Shown here piece after piece: positions 20,556 to 27,994 of a DNA stretch of 32,646 bases. Numbering within the stretch: the first letter of the stretch is position 1; each line of letters opens with the position of its first letter. Both the position numbers and the translations under genes were made by a program. The notes under the pieces are model-generated. The model did not search any database. It saw only the letters and a list, made by a program, of their open reading frames with translations, and was not told the origin of the DNA. This stretch comes from Gammaproteobacteria bacterium. GTDB taxonomy: Bacteria > Pseudomonadota > Gammaproteobacteria > Pseudomonadales > Azotimanducaceae. The stretch is from assembly GCA_026707905.1 (NCBI GenBank), contig JAPOVY010000036.1:1-32646 (forward strand). Reading direction: 5' to 3'.

Positions 20556-21911
20556 TCATTGCGCCATTTGATTTGGCAACCACAACACGATATCAGGCAA
20601 AAGTAAGAGCACGATCACGGTTAGTACGTCAGCAACGAAGAACGGTCCGATACCTCTGAAGACATCTTGCAGCGGAATCGCAGGATCGCGACCTCCTACC
20701 GACGGAAGATCTCTCGACACTCCAGCAACGACGAAGCAATTCAATCCAATAGGCGGCGTAATCAGGCAGATCTCCGCCATTTTCACGACGATGATGCCAA
20801 ACCAAATCGGATCGTAACCGAGTGCGATGACTGCCGGAAACACGACAGGCAACGTCAAGATGAGCATTCCGATCGCATCCATGAACATACCGAGTACGGC
20901 ATACGCCAACAAGATGCAAACCATGATCAGGAGCGGTGGCAGGTCCAATCCCACGACCCAATTCGCGAATTCGTTCGGTAATCCAGCGAAGCCGAGAAAT
21001 CGCACAAACAAGAACACACCCCAGATCAGCGTAAAAATCATGATCGTGAGCTTGGCGGTTTCCGTGATGGCGTCTTTGAGACGGAATCCCATCTGCTTCA
21101 TGTCCCGTTGTTGCCACGCACGATAGACGTATAGCGCGAACACCACGGCGGCGCCTAATGCGCCTGCCTCGGTCGGCGTAGCCACACCCGTGTATAACGC
21201 TCCGAAGATGATGCCAACTACCAAAAAGATTGGAAACGATCCGGGTAAACTCGCGAATCGTTCCCGCCAAGTGAATCCTTTTGATGCCTGCCCGAGTTCT
21301 GGTCGCCAGACGCACATCCCGATGATCAACGCCGTGTAGATCAGAACCGAGACCAAACCAGGTAACAGCCCCGCCAAGAGAAGTTTGCCGACAGACTGTT
21401 CGACCAGGATCGCGTAGATCACCAAGATGGCTGAAGGCGGAATCAGCGATGCGAGCGTACCTCCCGCTGCGATGACCCCCGCCGTCAAACGCTTCGCGTA
21501 GCCATTCGCGAGCATATCTGGAATCGCAACACGCGAAAACACAGCGCTGGTCGCAGTCGACGCGCCAGACACAGCGGCAAATCCCGCGCTCGCGAAAACC
21601 GTCGAAACGGCCAATCCGCCAGGTACCCAACCTAACCAACGACGTGCGGCTTCGAAGAGCTTACCAGTTAAACCGGCATGGAATGCAAGAAACCCAATCA
21701 AGATGAAGAGCGGGAGAACGGAGAGTGGGTACGTGACCGTTTTCGAGTGGGGGATCGTCCCTGCGATAGCGCCCGCTACTTCCCAACCTTCAAGCACAAA
21801 CAGCCCGAGAAAACCAACGACTGCAGCGGCGATATACACTCGGACGCCTATGACCACTAACGCGATAAGGAGTCCTACACCACAAATCCCAATCCAGAAC
21901 GCGTCCAACAT
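20556..21911 (-). CDS. dctM: TRAP transporter large permease subunit DctM
   Basis: The 451-residue inner-membrane protein is the ion-coupled channel of a tripartite ATP-independent periplasmic transporter. It is almost entirely hydrophobic, with about a dozen membrane segments. It contains the family's SGASTATSAVFSRVAIPDML and IPPSAILVIYAILVEQSVGKLLLAG blocks, and GVATPTEAGALGA, typical of DctM. The C-terminal ITPPIGLNCFVVAGV is also standard. Length is slightly above the usual 425-435. It is the last gene of dctP-dctQ-dctM, 6 bases after dctQ. The transported solute cannot be read from this subunit; organic acids are the commonest TRAP substrates. Confidence 0.95.
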   Translation of the reverse strand: MLDAFWIGICGVGLLIALVVIGVRVYIAAAVVGFLGLFVLEGWEVAGAIAGTIPHSKTVTYPLSVLPLFILIGFLAFHAGLTGKLFEAARRWLGWVPGGLAVSTVFASAGFAAVSGASTATSAVFSRVAIPDMLANGYAKRLTAGVIAAGGTLASLIPPSAILVIYAILVEQSVGKLLLAGLLPGLVSVLIYTALIIGMCVWRPELGQASKGFTWRERFASLPGSFPIFLVVGIIFGALYTGVATPTEAGALGAAVVFALYVYRAWQQRDMKQMGFRLKDAITETAKLTIMIFTLIWGVFLFVRFLGFAGLPNEFANWVVGLDLPPLLIMVCILLAYAVLGMFMDAIGMLILTLPVVFPAVIALGYDPIWFGIIVVKMAEICLITPPIGLNCFVVAGVSRDLPSVGGRDPAIPLQDVFRGIGPFFVADVLTVIVLLLLPDIVLWLPNQMAQ

Positions 21912-21917
21912 GCTTCC

Positions 21918-22535
21918 TTACTTGGTCGAAGCGTCAGAACTATCTGTGCCGCCGGCAAGACGGATCTCTTCTGCCGCGACTTCCTCCGGGCGCTTCAGTG
22001 CAGGAATAGCAACCTGTGGCAATGTCGGATCGATAAATAGACGCACGTACCCCAACCACTGAATGCAAAGCCGGATCAGCAATAGCGTTAACGCAACCGG
22101 AACAACGAGCTTTGCTGGCCACGTCGCCAGTTCGAGGTCAATGGTGCTATCGCCAAAATCGAAGGCACGTTGAAAGTGATCGTAGGAGTATGGAATCAAA
22201 ATACTGACGATGAATATCGCCAAACTACTCCCAAGCGTCTCAAAAAACCAAAGTGCACGCCCACGAAGTTTCTGAATCAGGAGCTCCATCCGTACGTGCC
22301 CGCCCACTCGTTGTACGAACGCGATTGCAAGTACCGCGAACCCGACCATGCTGAGTTCGACGAAATCGATATATCCCAGGAGTGGTGCCGAGAAAACCGT
22401 ACGCAAAACGATCTGTACGACGCCAAGCACCATCAAGGCAAAGATCAAAACACCCGCGACCAAGTTGAAGGCGTTTTCGACAGGTATGGTCACTGCGTCC
22501 AATCGACGCAAAACCACACCAAACAGATCTTTCAC
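21918..22535 (-). CDS. dctQ: TRAP transporter small permease subunit DctQ
   Basis: The 205-residue membrane protein is the small four-helix subunit that bridges DctM and the binding protein. Hydrophobic segments lie near 22-43, 60-80, 97-117 and 143-165. The VQRVGGHVRMELLIQKL block matches the family pattern GGHIRVDLL. Its C-terminal 30 residues are charged and variable. The start is GTG at 22535, with a GGA 9-12 bases upstream. It lies 18 bases after dctP and 6 bases before dctM. The family diverges fast, so the assignment rests on operon position as much as on sequence. Confidence 0.9.
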   Translation of the reverse strand: MKDLFGVVLRRLDAVTIPVENAFNLVAGVLIFALMVLGVVQIVLRTVFSAPLLGYIDFVELSMVGFAVLAIAFVQRVGGHVRMELLIQKLRGRALWFFETLGSSLAIFIVSILIPYSYDHFQRAFDFGDSTIDLELATWPAKLVVPVALTLLLIRLCIQWLGYVRLFIDPTLPQVAIPALKRPEEVAAEEIRLAGGTDSSDASTK

Positions 22536-22553
22536 GTTAACTGTTCCGAACGA

Positions 22554-23627
22554 TTACTCGTATTTCGTACCCGCCGCTTCAAACGCGAGTTCAACTAACC
22601 CGCGAGCGTCGAAATCGTCTTCGTTCTCAGAAATCCATGTCTCTATCACGCGCTTACCGACCGATTCCCGAAATTCATCACGCATTTCAGACGTGAACGC
22701 CACTTCGACGAGAGTTTCACGGAGCATGGGAAGATTGACTTTATCGAAGTCTCGGTACGCTTGGATCTGCGTGGCATCAACTTCGTCTCTGATTTCCTCC
22801 AGAAGCTCTTTGTACTGTTGAGGTAGAGCGTCATACGCGGGTTTGCGGAACACGACGGGACAATCCGCTGTTCCGGGTGCCATACCGTGCGTAAACCAAT
22901 CAGAAACCTCGTGAATTCGGTAGGAGACAAAAGCGTATGAGAATGGAAACGCTGCTGCATCCATGGTGCCTTGTTGTACTCCCGTGTAGACCTCCGTTGC
23001 CGTTGAACTCGTCGGTGTAGCACCTAAAAGCTGCATTGCAGCCCCAATTCCACCTCCAGCTCGGACCGTCATACCACGCCAATCTTCTGCTGATTGTGGT
23101 GGTTCCCCACGTCCCATAAATTCATACTGAGGCAGATAAGTTGATGTGTAGAGCATCGCGTCCCAACGTGCAAATTCCTCGACTACGGCTGGGTGCGAAT
23201 ACACAGCATTACGCACATTTTTACCACCTTCGTCCGTTGCCATAGGTAGAAACGGCATCGTTAGCACCATCAGTGCCGGGTTCTTCCGCGGGTGGTAGAA
23301 ATTGCACACCATGGCGACCTCGAATGCGCCTATCGCAATACCGTCCAGGTTTTCGCGAGCTTTCGAAAGTGCTTCTCCGTAATGCACGTTTAGTTGCCAT
23401 GCACCGTCCGTGCGGTCTGAAAGGAGTTCGGCTAGCGTATCGACAGCCACGGTCCCCTCGCGTCGATTTGACCACAACGAGGCATCCCATGTAACGGAAG
23501 GAAATGCCGATGTTGATTCGTTCAACACAGCATCTCCCGAAGGCACGTTCGATTCGTTCGGTGAACATGACGTCATCAAGAACGTACACCATACTACGAG
23601 TGCCGCTACTTTGCTACTTAAACTCAA
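22554..23627 (-). CDS. dctP: TRAP transporter solute-binding protein DctP, probable lipoprotein
   Basis: The 357-residue extracytoplasmic receptor delivers solute to DctQM. The N-terminus is a lipoprotein-type signal: a Lys at 6, a hydrophobic run, then LMTSC with the acylated Cys at about 21 and Ser at +2, which predicts the outer membrane. The mature protein shows DctP hallmarks, including MTVRAGGGIGAAMQLLGATP, where the conserved Arg normally grips a carboxylate, and TEVYTGVQQGTMDAAAFP. The start is TTG at 23627, made convincing by GAGAGGAG 7 bases upstream. Most gram-negative TRAP receptors are soluble, so lipid anchoring is uncommon. The carboxylate-binding Arg suggests an organic acid; that is inference. 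Confidence 0.92.
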   Translation of the reverse strand: MSLSSKVAALVVWCTFLMTSCSPNESNVPSGDAVLNESTSAFPSVTWDASLWSNRREGTVAVDTLAELLSDRTDGAWQLNVHYGEALSKARENLDGIAIGAFEVAMVCNFYHPRKNPALMVLTMPFLPMATDEGGKNVRNAVYSHPAVVEEFARWDAMLYTSTYLPQYEFMGRGEPPQSAEDWRGMTVRAGGGIGAAMQLLGATPTSSTATEVYTGVQQGTMDAAAFPFSYAFVSYRIHEVSDWFTHGMAPGTADCPVVFRKPAYDALPQQYKELLEEIRDEVDATQIQAYRDFDKVNLPMLRETLVEVAFTSEMRDEFRESVGKRVIETWISENEDDFDARGLVELAFEAAGTKYE

Positions 23628-23699
23628 AAATCAACTCCTCTCGGATGACATAGCATATAGGGCGCGAGTAGCACTTGGGTTATGACGCCGAATAAACGC

Positions 23700-24248
23700 T
23701 TACGGATTCGTAGTCTTGCGTGCCATCCGAAGTACTGACTCTTCTGATGTCAAGGTCGGGAGGTCCTTCAAAGCTATCCATCTCAGATCGTTGGATTCAG
23801 CACTGATCGTCAAGGCGGATTGATCATCCGCTTCGAATAAGAAGCGAACGTCGTAGTGTTTGTGTTCCGGGTCTTCTCCACGAGCAGGAATCGTGTGAAT
23901 ATCGATATCGAACACTGCGCTATGGATAGGTTTTACATTTAAACCGGATTCCTCCTCTGCTTCGCGCTGAGCGACGTTTAACGGATTGGAGTCGCCGTCG
24001 CTGTGACCGCCAAGCTGCAACCACTTCTCAAGTTTACGGTGGTGCGTGAGAAGAACGCGTCGATGATTTGGACAGACGATCCAAGCGGATCCCGTGACAT
24101 GTCCGTCTTCGAAGCAGGTTCGCTCAAAGCAATCTGGTTGTCGTTGAACAAACTCAATCAACAAATCGACAGTTCGCTCGTTCGGCCACTGCAACGCGTA
24201 TGTACGGAGTAGCTCTAACAATCGATTGCGACTGTTCTCAAAAGGCAT
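23700..24248 (-). CDS. NUDIX hydrolase
   Basis: The 182-residue protein has a NUDIX box reading GGHSDGDSNPLNVAQREAEE with SGL after it, at about 78-100. The glutamates of REAEEESGL that bind metal are all present, while the first Glu of the textbook GX5E pattern is Ser, a variant common in this GGHxDGD subgroup. The substrate (nucleoside diphosphate derivative, dinucleotide or other pyrophosphate) cannot be told from sequence. An N-terminal helical region of about 45 residues precedes the fold. The ATG at 24248 is clear. It lies between hicB (53 bases upstream) and dctP (72 bases downstream) on the same strand; there is no obvious functional link to the transporter. Confidence 0.88.
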   Translation of the reverse strand: MPFENSRNRLLELLRTYALQWPNERTVDLLIEFVQRQPDCFERTCFEDGHVTGSAWIVCPNHRRVLLTHHRKLEKWLQLGGHSDGDSNPLNVAQREAEEESGLNVKPIHSAVFDIDIHTIPARGEDPEHKHYDVRFLFEADDQSALTISAESNDLRWIALKDLPTLTSEESVLRMARKTTNP

Positions 24249-24301
24249 CGGGTAAATTTGCTTCTTCGCTCTAGGTTCTGTATTGCTTATTTGAACGTTG
24301 A

Positions 24302-24706
24302 TTAAGTCGACTGGATTTCGTGGCGCGCAGCGCTTGCCAAGAATGCCGAGCGTGTCATACCTCGTGCCTTCGCCTCTTCATCAATTGCATCCAGTAGTCC
24401 CGGATCGATCGAGATATTCACACGCTTTGACGATCCTCTATCCAGAAGGAGTGGTACTAGCACTAAATCTGCGCCGTAACGCCAATCTGTCAACGAATCA
24501 TCGGCTTTTATTTCCTCGATAGACCGTGGCAACGGTAAGGATTCACCATCGCTAATCAAACCCTCATAATGAAATGTAAGCGCTTCGCAACCGTTACGAA
24601 CCGCTTCATCCGCGGTATCGCCGATCGACACACAGCCTGGAACGTCTGGAAAGCTAATCCCATATCCAACATCTTGTTCATGGTGAATAAACGCTACATA
24701 GCGCAT
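24302..24706 (-). CDS. hicB: HicB-family antitoxin
   Basis: The 134-residue antitoxin has the HicB N-terminal fold (about 1-60; YGISFPDVPGCVSIGDTADEA) that masks HicA, and a C-terminal ribbon-helix-helix domain (about 92-128; KRVNISIDPGLLDAIDEEAK, then RGMTRSAFLASAAR) that binds DNA and represses the operon. The start is the ATG at 24706, eight bases after a perfect GAGGAGG; the open frame extends 57 codons further up, but those codons overlap the hicA remnant in another frame. The upstream toxin gene is broken (see 24720-24911), so this antitoxin appears orphaned. A 20-base inverted repeat upstream of hicA is the likely operator. HicB reads as complete and undamaged. Confidence 0.93.
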   Translation of the reverse strand: MRYVAFIHHEQDVGYGISFPDVPGCVSIGDTADEAVRNGCEALTFHYEGLISDGESLPLPRSIEEIKADDSLTDWRYGADLVLVPLLLDRGSSKRVNISIDPGLLDAIDEEAKARGMTRSAFLASAARHEIQST

Positions 24707-24719
24707 TAGACGATCCTCC

Positions 24720-24911
24720 TCAAGTCTGCCAACCCGCTCGTCTGTAGACCGAAGCGACTGTACGTCACAGAAAATCTCTATTAACGTGCGAGACCATGGC
24801 GCGCCTCGATTCGTGAGGTCGTCTAACCTGTCTGTGACTGCTCTTTGTTTCGATGTGAATCCAACCGTCTTCGTCACGCATGCGAATGAGCTTTCCGCTA
24901 TAACGTTTTAC
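24720..24911 (-). pseudogene. hicA: hicA toxin remnant: no start codon and in-frame stop
   Basis: Reading the minus strand from 24911, ignoring one stop, gives a 63-residue HicA-like sequence colinear with the family. It begins KRYSGKLIRMRDEDGW, then has SSHRQ with the catalytic His, then HVNRDFL, then a TGA at 24767-24765, then RTVASVYRRAGWQT and the true stop at 24722-24720. HicA proteins typically end KDLPxGTxxSIxxQAGW, so both halves match without indels and the TGA falls where CGA (Arg) would be a one-step ancestor. No ATG, GTG or TTG precedes the conserved N-terminus; an in-frame TGA sits at 24914-24912 and the first ATG (24881) would drop the first ten residues. The end is 13 bases before the hicB ATG, as in an intact hicAB operon. 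The identification is from pattern recall and needs an alignment. Confidence 0.72.
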
Positions 24912-24920
24912 TCAGTATTG

Positions 24921-24940
24921 TTGTGTAAAAATATACACAA
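24921..24940. promoter_or_regulatory. Candidate HicB operator, perfect 7-bp inverted repeat
   Basis: TTGTGTA-AAAATA-TACACAA is an exact dyad with a 6-base spacer, starting 10 bases upstream of the hicA remnant. HicB ribbon-helix-helix domains bind palindromes at this position. A weak promoter overlaps it on the minus strand: TTGAAA (24950-24945), a 17-base spacer, then TACACA (24927-24922), so HicB binding would block it. Regulation is inferred. Confidence 0.55.
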
Positions 24941-25428
24941 ATGATTTCAACGACGTAGCATTCGAAGCAGCCGATCAGCGCACGCCGTATTACGTTTTCG
25001 ATGCCGAAAACTACTGTTATTCGACGGTACTGCGTGAAATACACAATCAACTCATTTCATAGAAGCCTACCTTAAGACCAAAGCAAGAACTTGCGTGGAT
25101 TCATACTCACCGAATTCTCAATCGACAAAGCGAAGATTGGAGGAGTCCACCACGAAGGAGAAGCAACACAAATCAGCTCCTTTCGCTTGAATCGTGTCGA
25201 TAATTCGCACCGCTACCTTGGTTCAGTGCAGGATCGTTTTGATCTATCCGAGACGACTCGCGACCATTCGTCCAAGCGTAGCGCATATCTCAAATTAAAG
25301 CTCACGCCGCTAGATTATTTTCTCAAACGAATGGAACAGAAACGTACGTTTCTATCGTCGTATGCATAGTGAGAATCTAGTCGTGGAGTCTATATCGCGT
25401 AGTCGGTCCGCTAGAAAAGGAGATTTCA
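24941..25428. other. Intergenic region between hicAB and the TonB receptor gene
   Basis: This stretch of about 490 bases separates divergent units and holds no gene I can support. It contains the presumed promoter of the TonB receptor, though no clear -35/-10 pair was found, a 16-base perfect palindrome at 25338-25353, and a good ribosome site (AAAAGGAGA) just before 25429. A 92-codon plus-strand frame (25091-25369) opens with TTG, has no ribosome site and resembles nothing known. A start-less plus-strand frame (24904-25062) is also not called. Confidence 0.6.
25338..25353. promoter_or_regulatory. 16-bp perfect palindrome upstream of the TonB receptor
   Basis: AGAAACGTACGTTTCT reads identically on both strands with no spacer. 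It ends 75 bases before the receptor ATG, a normal position for an operator. No other evidence links it to a specific regulator, and no regulator gene is adjacent. Confidence 0.45.
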
Positions 25429-27948
25429 ATGAGTTCGCTTAAACAGGTTCTGCATCGCCCCGCACTTCTATTCGTTCTACTCAGCCTAACTTGGTCCAGC
25501 ACAACCTTCGGCCAGCAAGAAGTCGATGAAGGTGCAGAACTCCAGATGGAAGAGGTTGTCGTCGTAGGTACTCGAGCGGAACCTCGCTCCGTCACGGACT
25601 CGACGGTACCTGTCGACGTTATTTCGAATGAAGCGTTCGACAGTCAGGCTGGCAGCGACATGTCCAACCTTATACGCTCGGTCGTCCCCTCATTCCACAT
25701 GAGCGACAACCCGTCCCGGGACCTTGCGGCACTCTTACGGCCAGTCAATCTGAGAGGTCTTGCCCCGGATCACACGCTAGTCTTGATGAACAACAAACGG
25801 CGCCACCGCGGATCAGTTATTCAGTGGATTTCCAATGGCGCGTCGAACGGTGCTCAGGGTCCCGACATTTCCGCAATTCCGAGCATCGCGATCAGGCAAC
25901 TAGAAGTACTTCGAGACGGTGCTGCTGCGCAGTATGGATCAGATGCGATTGCAGGCGTCTTGAACTTCCAACTTAAAGATGCGCCAAGTGGCTCTGACAT
26001 CCTAGTGAAGTACGGCGGTCATTCCGAAAACGAAGAAGAGACATTTATGAGCGTCGCTGGCAATATCGGATTGCCTTTGTTCGATAGCGGCTTCGCAAAC
26101 CTCAGCCTCGAGTACGGTACTTCTGAACCTACCAATCGAAGTGTGCAGCACGGTGATGCGACCGCGCTGATTCAACAAGGTGTTGAAGGCGTGCGCGTTC
26201 CCGCTAAGCCGTGGGGTTCACCGGACGTAAAGAGCAACATCAAATTTGTTGCGAACCTTGGTAACAACGTAGGTGAAGACGGTCACTTCTATGCATTCGG
26301 CAACTACGCGGAACGCGAAGTTGAGACGTTCTTTTTCTTTAGGAGCCCAATGAATCGAGTGGGTGTCTACAAGACTGGAGACGATTTCTTCCTGGTCGGC
26401 GGCGAAGGCTGTCAAGCCAAATACAACGTTCCTGCAGCCGCCGATAACGTGCTCAGCTTCCGGGACACGCTCCGCGCTGATCAAGACTGTTTCTGGTTCG
26501 GTGAGATTCTTCCTCAAGGTTTCACGCCTCGTTTCGGTGCAGTAGTTTCGGACTTATCGGGCGTCGTTGGCTACCGCACGGTCATCCTTGACGACATCGA
26601 TCTCGATTTGTCCGCGAGCACGGGTTACAACCGCATGAACGGCTTTATCAATGACACGCTCAATCCCAGTCTCGGGCCAACGTCGCCGCGAGACTTCAAT
26701 TTCGGTGAGTATCGTCAGAAAGAATGGAACGTCAACGTGGACGCAAGCAAAGTTGTGCAAGTGCTTGACGGTAACGATCTGAACGTTGCAGGTGGTTTAG
26801 AAGTTCGAAACGAGGAATTCTCGATCGACATCGGCGAGCGTAGCTCCTGGGCGATTGGTCACTATCAGCAATACGGATTTAGTACGGGCACCAATGGTTT
26901 CGGAGGCTTCAATCCCGCCTCGAGTGGTGCATGGAACCGTCTCAATACAGCTGCGTATCTTGACCTGGAACTTGCGATGTCAGATAACGCTGTATACGGC
27001 GGGGCACTACGACTCGAGGATTTCGACGGTTTTGGCACGACACTGAACTTCAAACTCACAGGCCGGATCGACGTATCCGACACCTTGGCTGTCCGTGGTA
27101 GCGTTGGAACCGGTTTCCGCGCACCGACGCCTGGTCAGTCCAATGCCCGAAATGTGTCAACGGTAGTCAATGCAGCAACAAACATCTTTGAAGAACGAGG
27201 CACGATCGGATCTACCCATCCAGTCGCTGTTGCACTTGGTGGTCGCGAGCTCGAACCAGAGGAATCCGTCAACTTTACCGCTGGAGCCATCCTGGAACTC
27301 GACAATGGGATCACTGTGACCGCGGACTTCTTCAGTATCGACGTCACAGACCGGATCGCGCTCTCAGGTTTAACAACAGTCACTGACGAAATCAAGACAG
27401 CACTTGTTGAACAGGGCGTGCCTGAGGCAGCCGATTTCACATCCGTACGTTTCTTCACTAACGACTTTGACACGTCGACACGTGGTATCGATATCGTTGC
27501 GACCCAATCAATGGAGCTTGGGGACGGCATTCTGGATGTTCTGTTCTCGTTCAACAACACGCAAACGTCAGTCGAAGACTATCGAATGGGTTCCACGATT
27601 ACCGGCGGGGACACGATCGACAATCTGGAACGTGGTGCGCCAGAAACACGTTACGGGATATCGGCACGATACTCACTTGAACGCGTCGATCTGACTGCAC
27701 GGTACAACTTCTATGGGTCCTGGTATGACGACCATAGTGCCGCGGAATTTGATGGCTACGGCTATGTCGACCTTCTTGGAACGCTCGTCGTCACCGATCA
27801 GATTTCTGTTTCTGCGGGTATCGAGAACGCGTTTGACGCATATCCCGATGAGACGATCAGCTTCGGGAATGGCCGACTGTATCCGCGTTATTCACCCGCC
27901 GGTTATAACGGTACGCTGGTTTACGTATCCACGAAGCTGAGCTTCTAA
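25429..27948 (+). CDS. TonB-dependent outer-membrane receptor
   Basis: The 839-residue protein has a signal peptide (about 1-28, ending TTFGQ), a TonB box region EEVVVVGTRA (41-50), a plug domain (about 55-170) with VNLRGLAPDHTLVLMNNKRR and DGAAAQYGSDAIAGVLNFQL, and a 22-strand-type barrel that ends in an aromatic residue (KLSF). It should import a scarce bulky solute across the outer membrane using TonB-ExbBD energy. Two cysteines about 40 residues apart (GEGCQAK and DQDCFWF) may form a disulfide in one extracellular loop. The ATG follows AAAAGGAGA at 5-base spacing. A Gfo/Idh/MocA dehydrogenase follows after 46 bases, hinting at a sugar or sugar-derived ligand rather than iron. The ligand is not determinable from sequence. 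Confidence 0.95.
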   Translation: MSSLKQVLHRPALLFVLLSLTWSSTTFGQQEVDEGAELQMEEVVVVGTRAEPRSVTDSTVPVDVISNEAFDSQAGSDMSNLIRSVVPSFHMSDNPSRDLAALLRPVNLRGLAPDHTLVLMNNKRRHRGSVIQWISNGASNGAQGPDISAIPSIAIRQLEVLRDGAAAQYGSDAIAGVLNFQLKDAPSGSDILVKYGGHSENEEETFMSVAGNIGLPLFDSGFANLSLEYGTSEPTNRSVQHGDATALIQQGVEGVRVPAKPWGSPDVKSNIKFVANLGNNVGEDGHFYAFGNYAEREVETFFFFRSPMNRVGVYKTGDDFFLVGGEGCQAKYNVPAAADNVLSFRDTLRADQDCFWFGEILPQGFTPRFGAVVSDLSGVVGYRTVILDDIDLDLSASTGYNRMNGFINDTLNPSLGPTSPRDFNFGEYRQKEWNVNVDASKVVQVLDGNDLNVAGGLEVRNEEFSIDIGERSSWAIGHYQQYGFSTGTNGFGGFNPASSGAWNRLNTAAYLDLELAMSDNAVYGGALRLEDFDGFGTTLNFKLTGRIDVSDTLAVRGSVGTGFRAPTPGQSNARNVSTVVNAATNIFEERGTIGSTHPVAVALGGRELEPEESVNFTAGAILELDNGITVTADFFSIDVTDRIALSGLTTVTDEIKTALVEQGVPEAADFTSVRFFTNDFDTSTRGIDIVATQSMELGDGILDVLFSFNNTQTSVEDYRMGSTITGGDTIDNLERGAPETRYGISARYSLERVDLTARYNFYGSWYDDHSAAEFDGYGYVDLLGTLVVTDQISVSAGIENAFDAYPDETISFGNGRLYPRYSPAGYNGTLVYVSTKLSF

Positions 27949-27994
27949 AGTACGAGGCGAAACTCGACCCTTAGGTTTTTGCGAGAACAAATGC

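Noticed and set aside
20629-21639. 336-codon minus-strand ORF inside dctM in another frame
   Set aside because: It lies wholly within the well-supported dctM, is rich in Arg and His with no domain, and is a typical shadow of a hydrophobic-protein gene.
24904-25062. Plus-strand open frame containing TPYYVFDAENY, reminiscent of the N-terminus of alanine-racemase-fold decarboxylases
   Set aside because: No start codon of any type, only 53 codons, and the resemblance rests on a handful of residues. It could be a fossil fragment but cannot be supported.
25091-25369. 92-codon plus-strand ORF upstream of the TonB receptor
   Set aside because: Starts with TTG, has no ribosome site, no recognisable family, and contains the palindrome that better fits an operator. 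Kept only as a remark in the intergenic entry.
27953-27966. CGAG-GCGAAA-CTCG hairpin after the TonB receptor stop as a terminator
   Set aside because: Only a 4-bp stem, and the T-run begins about ten bases later; the dehydrogenase gene follows in 46 bases.
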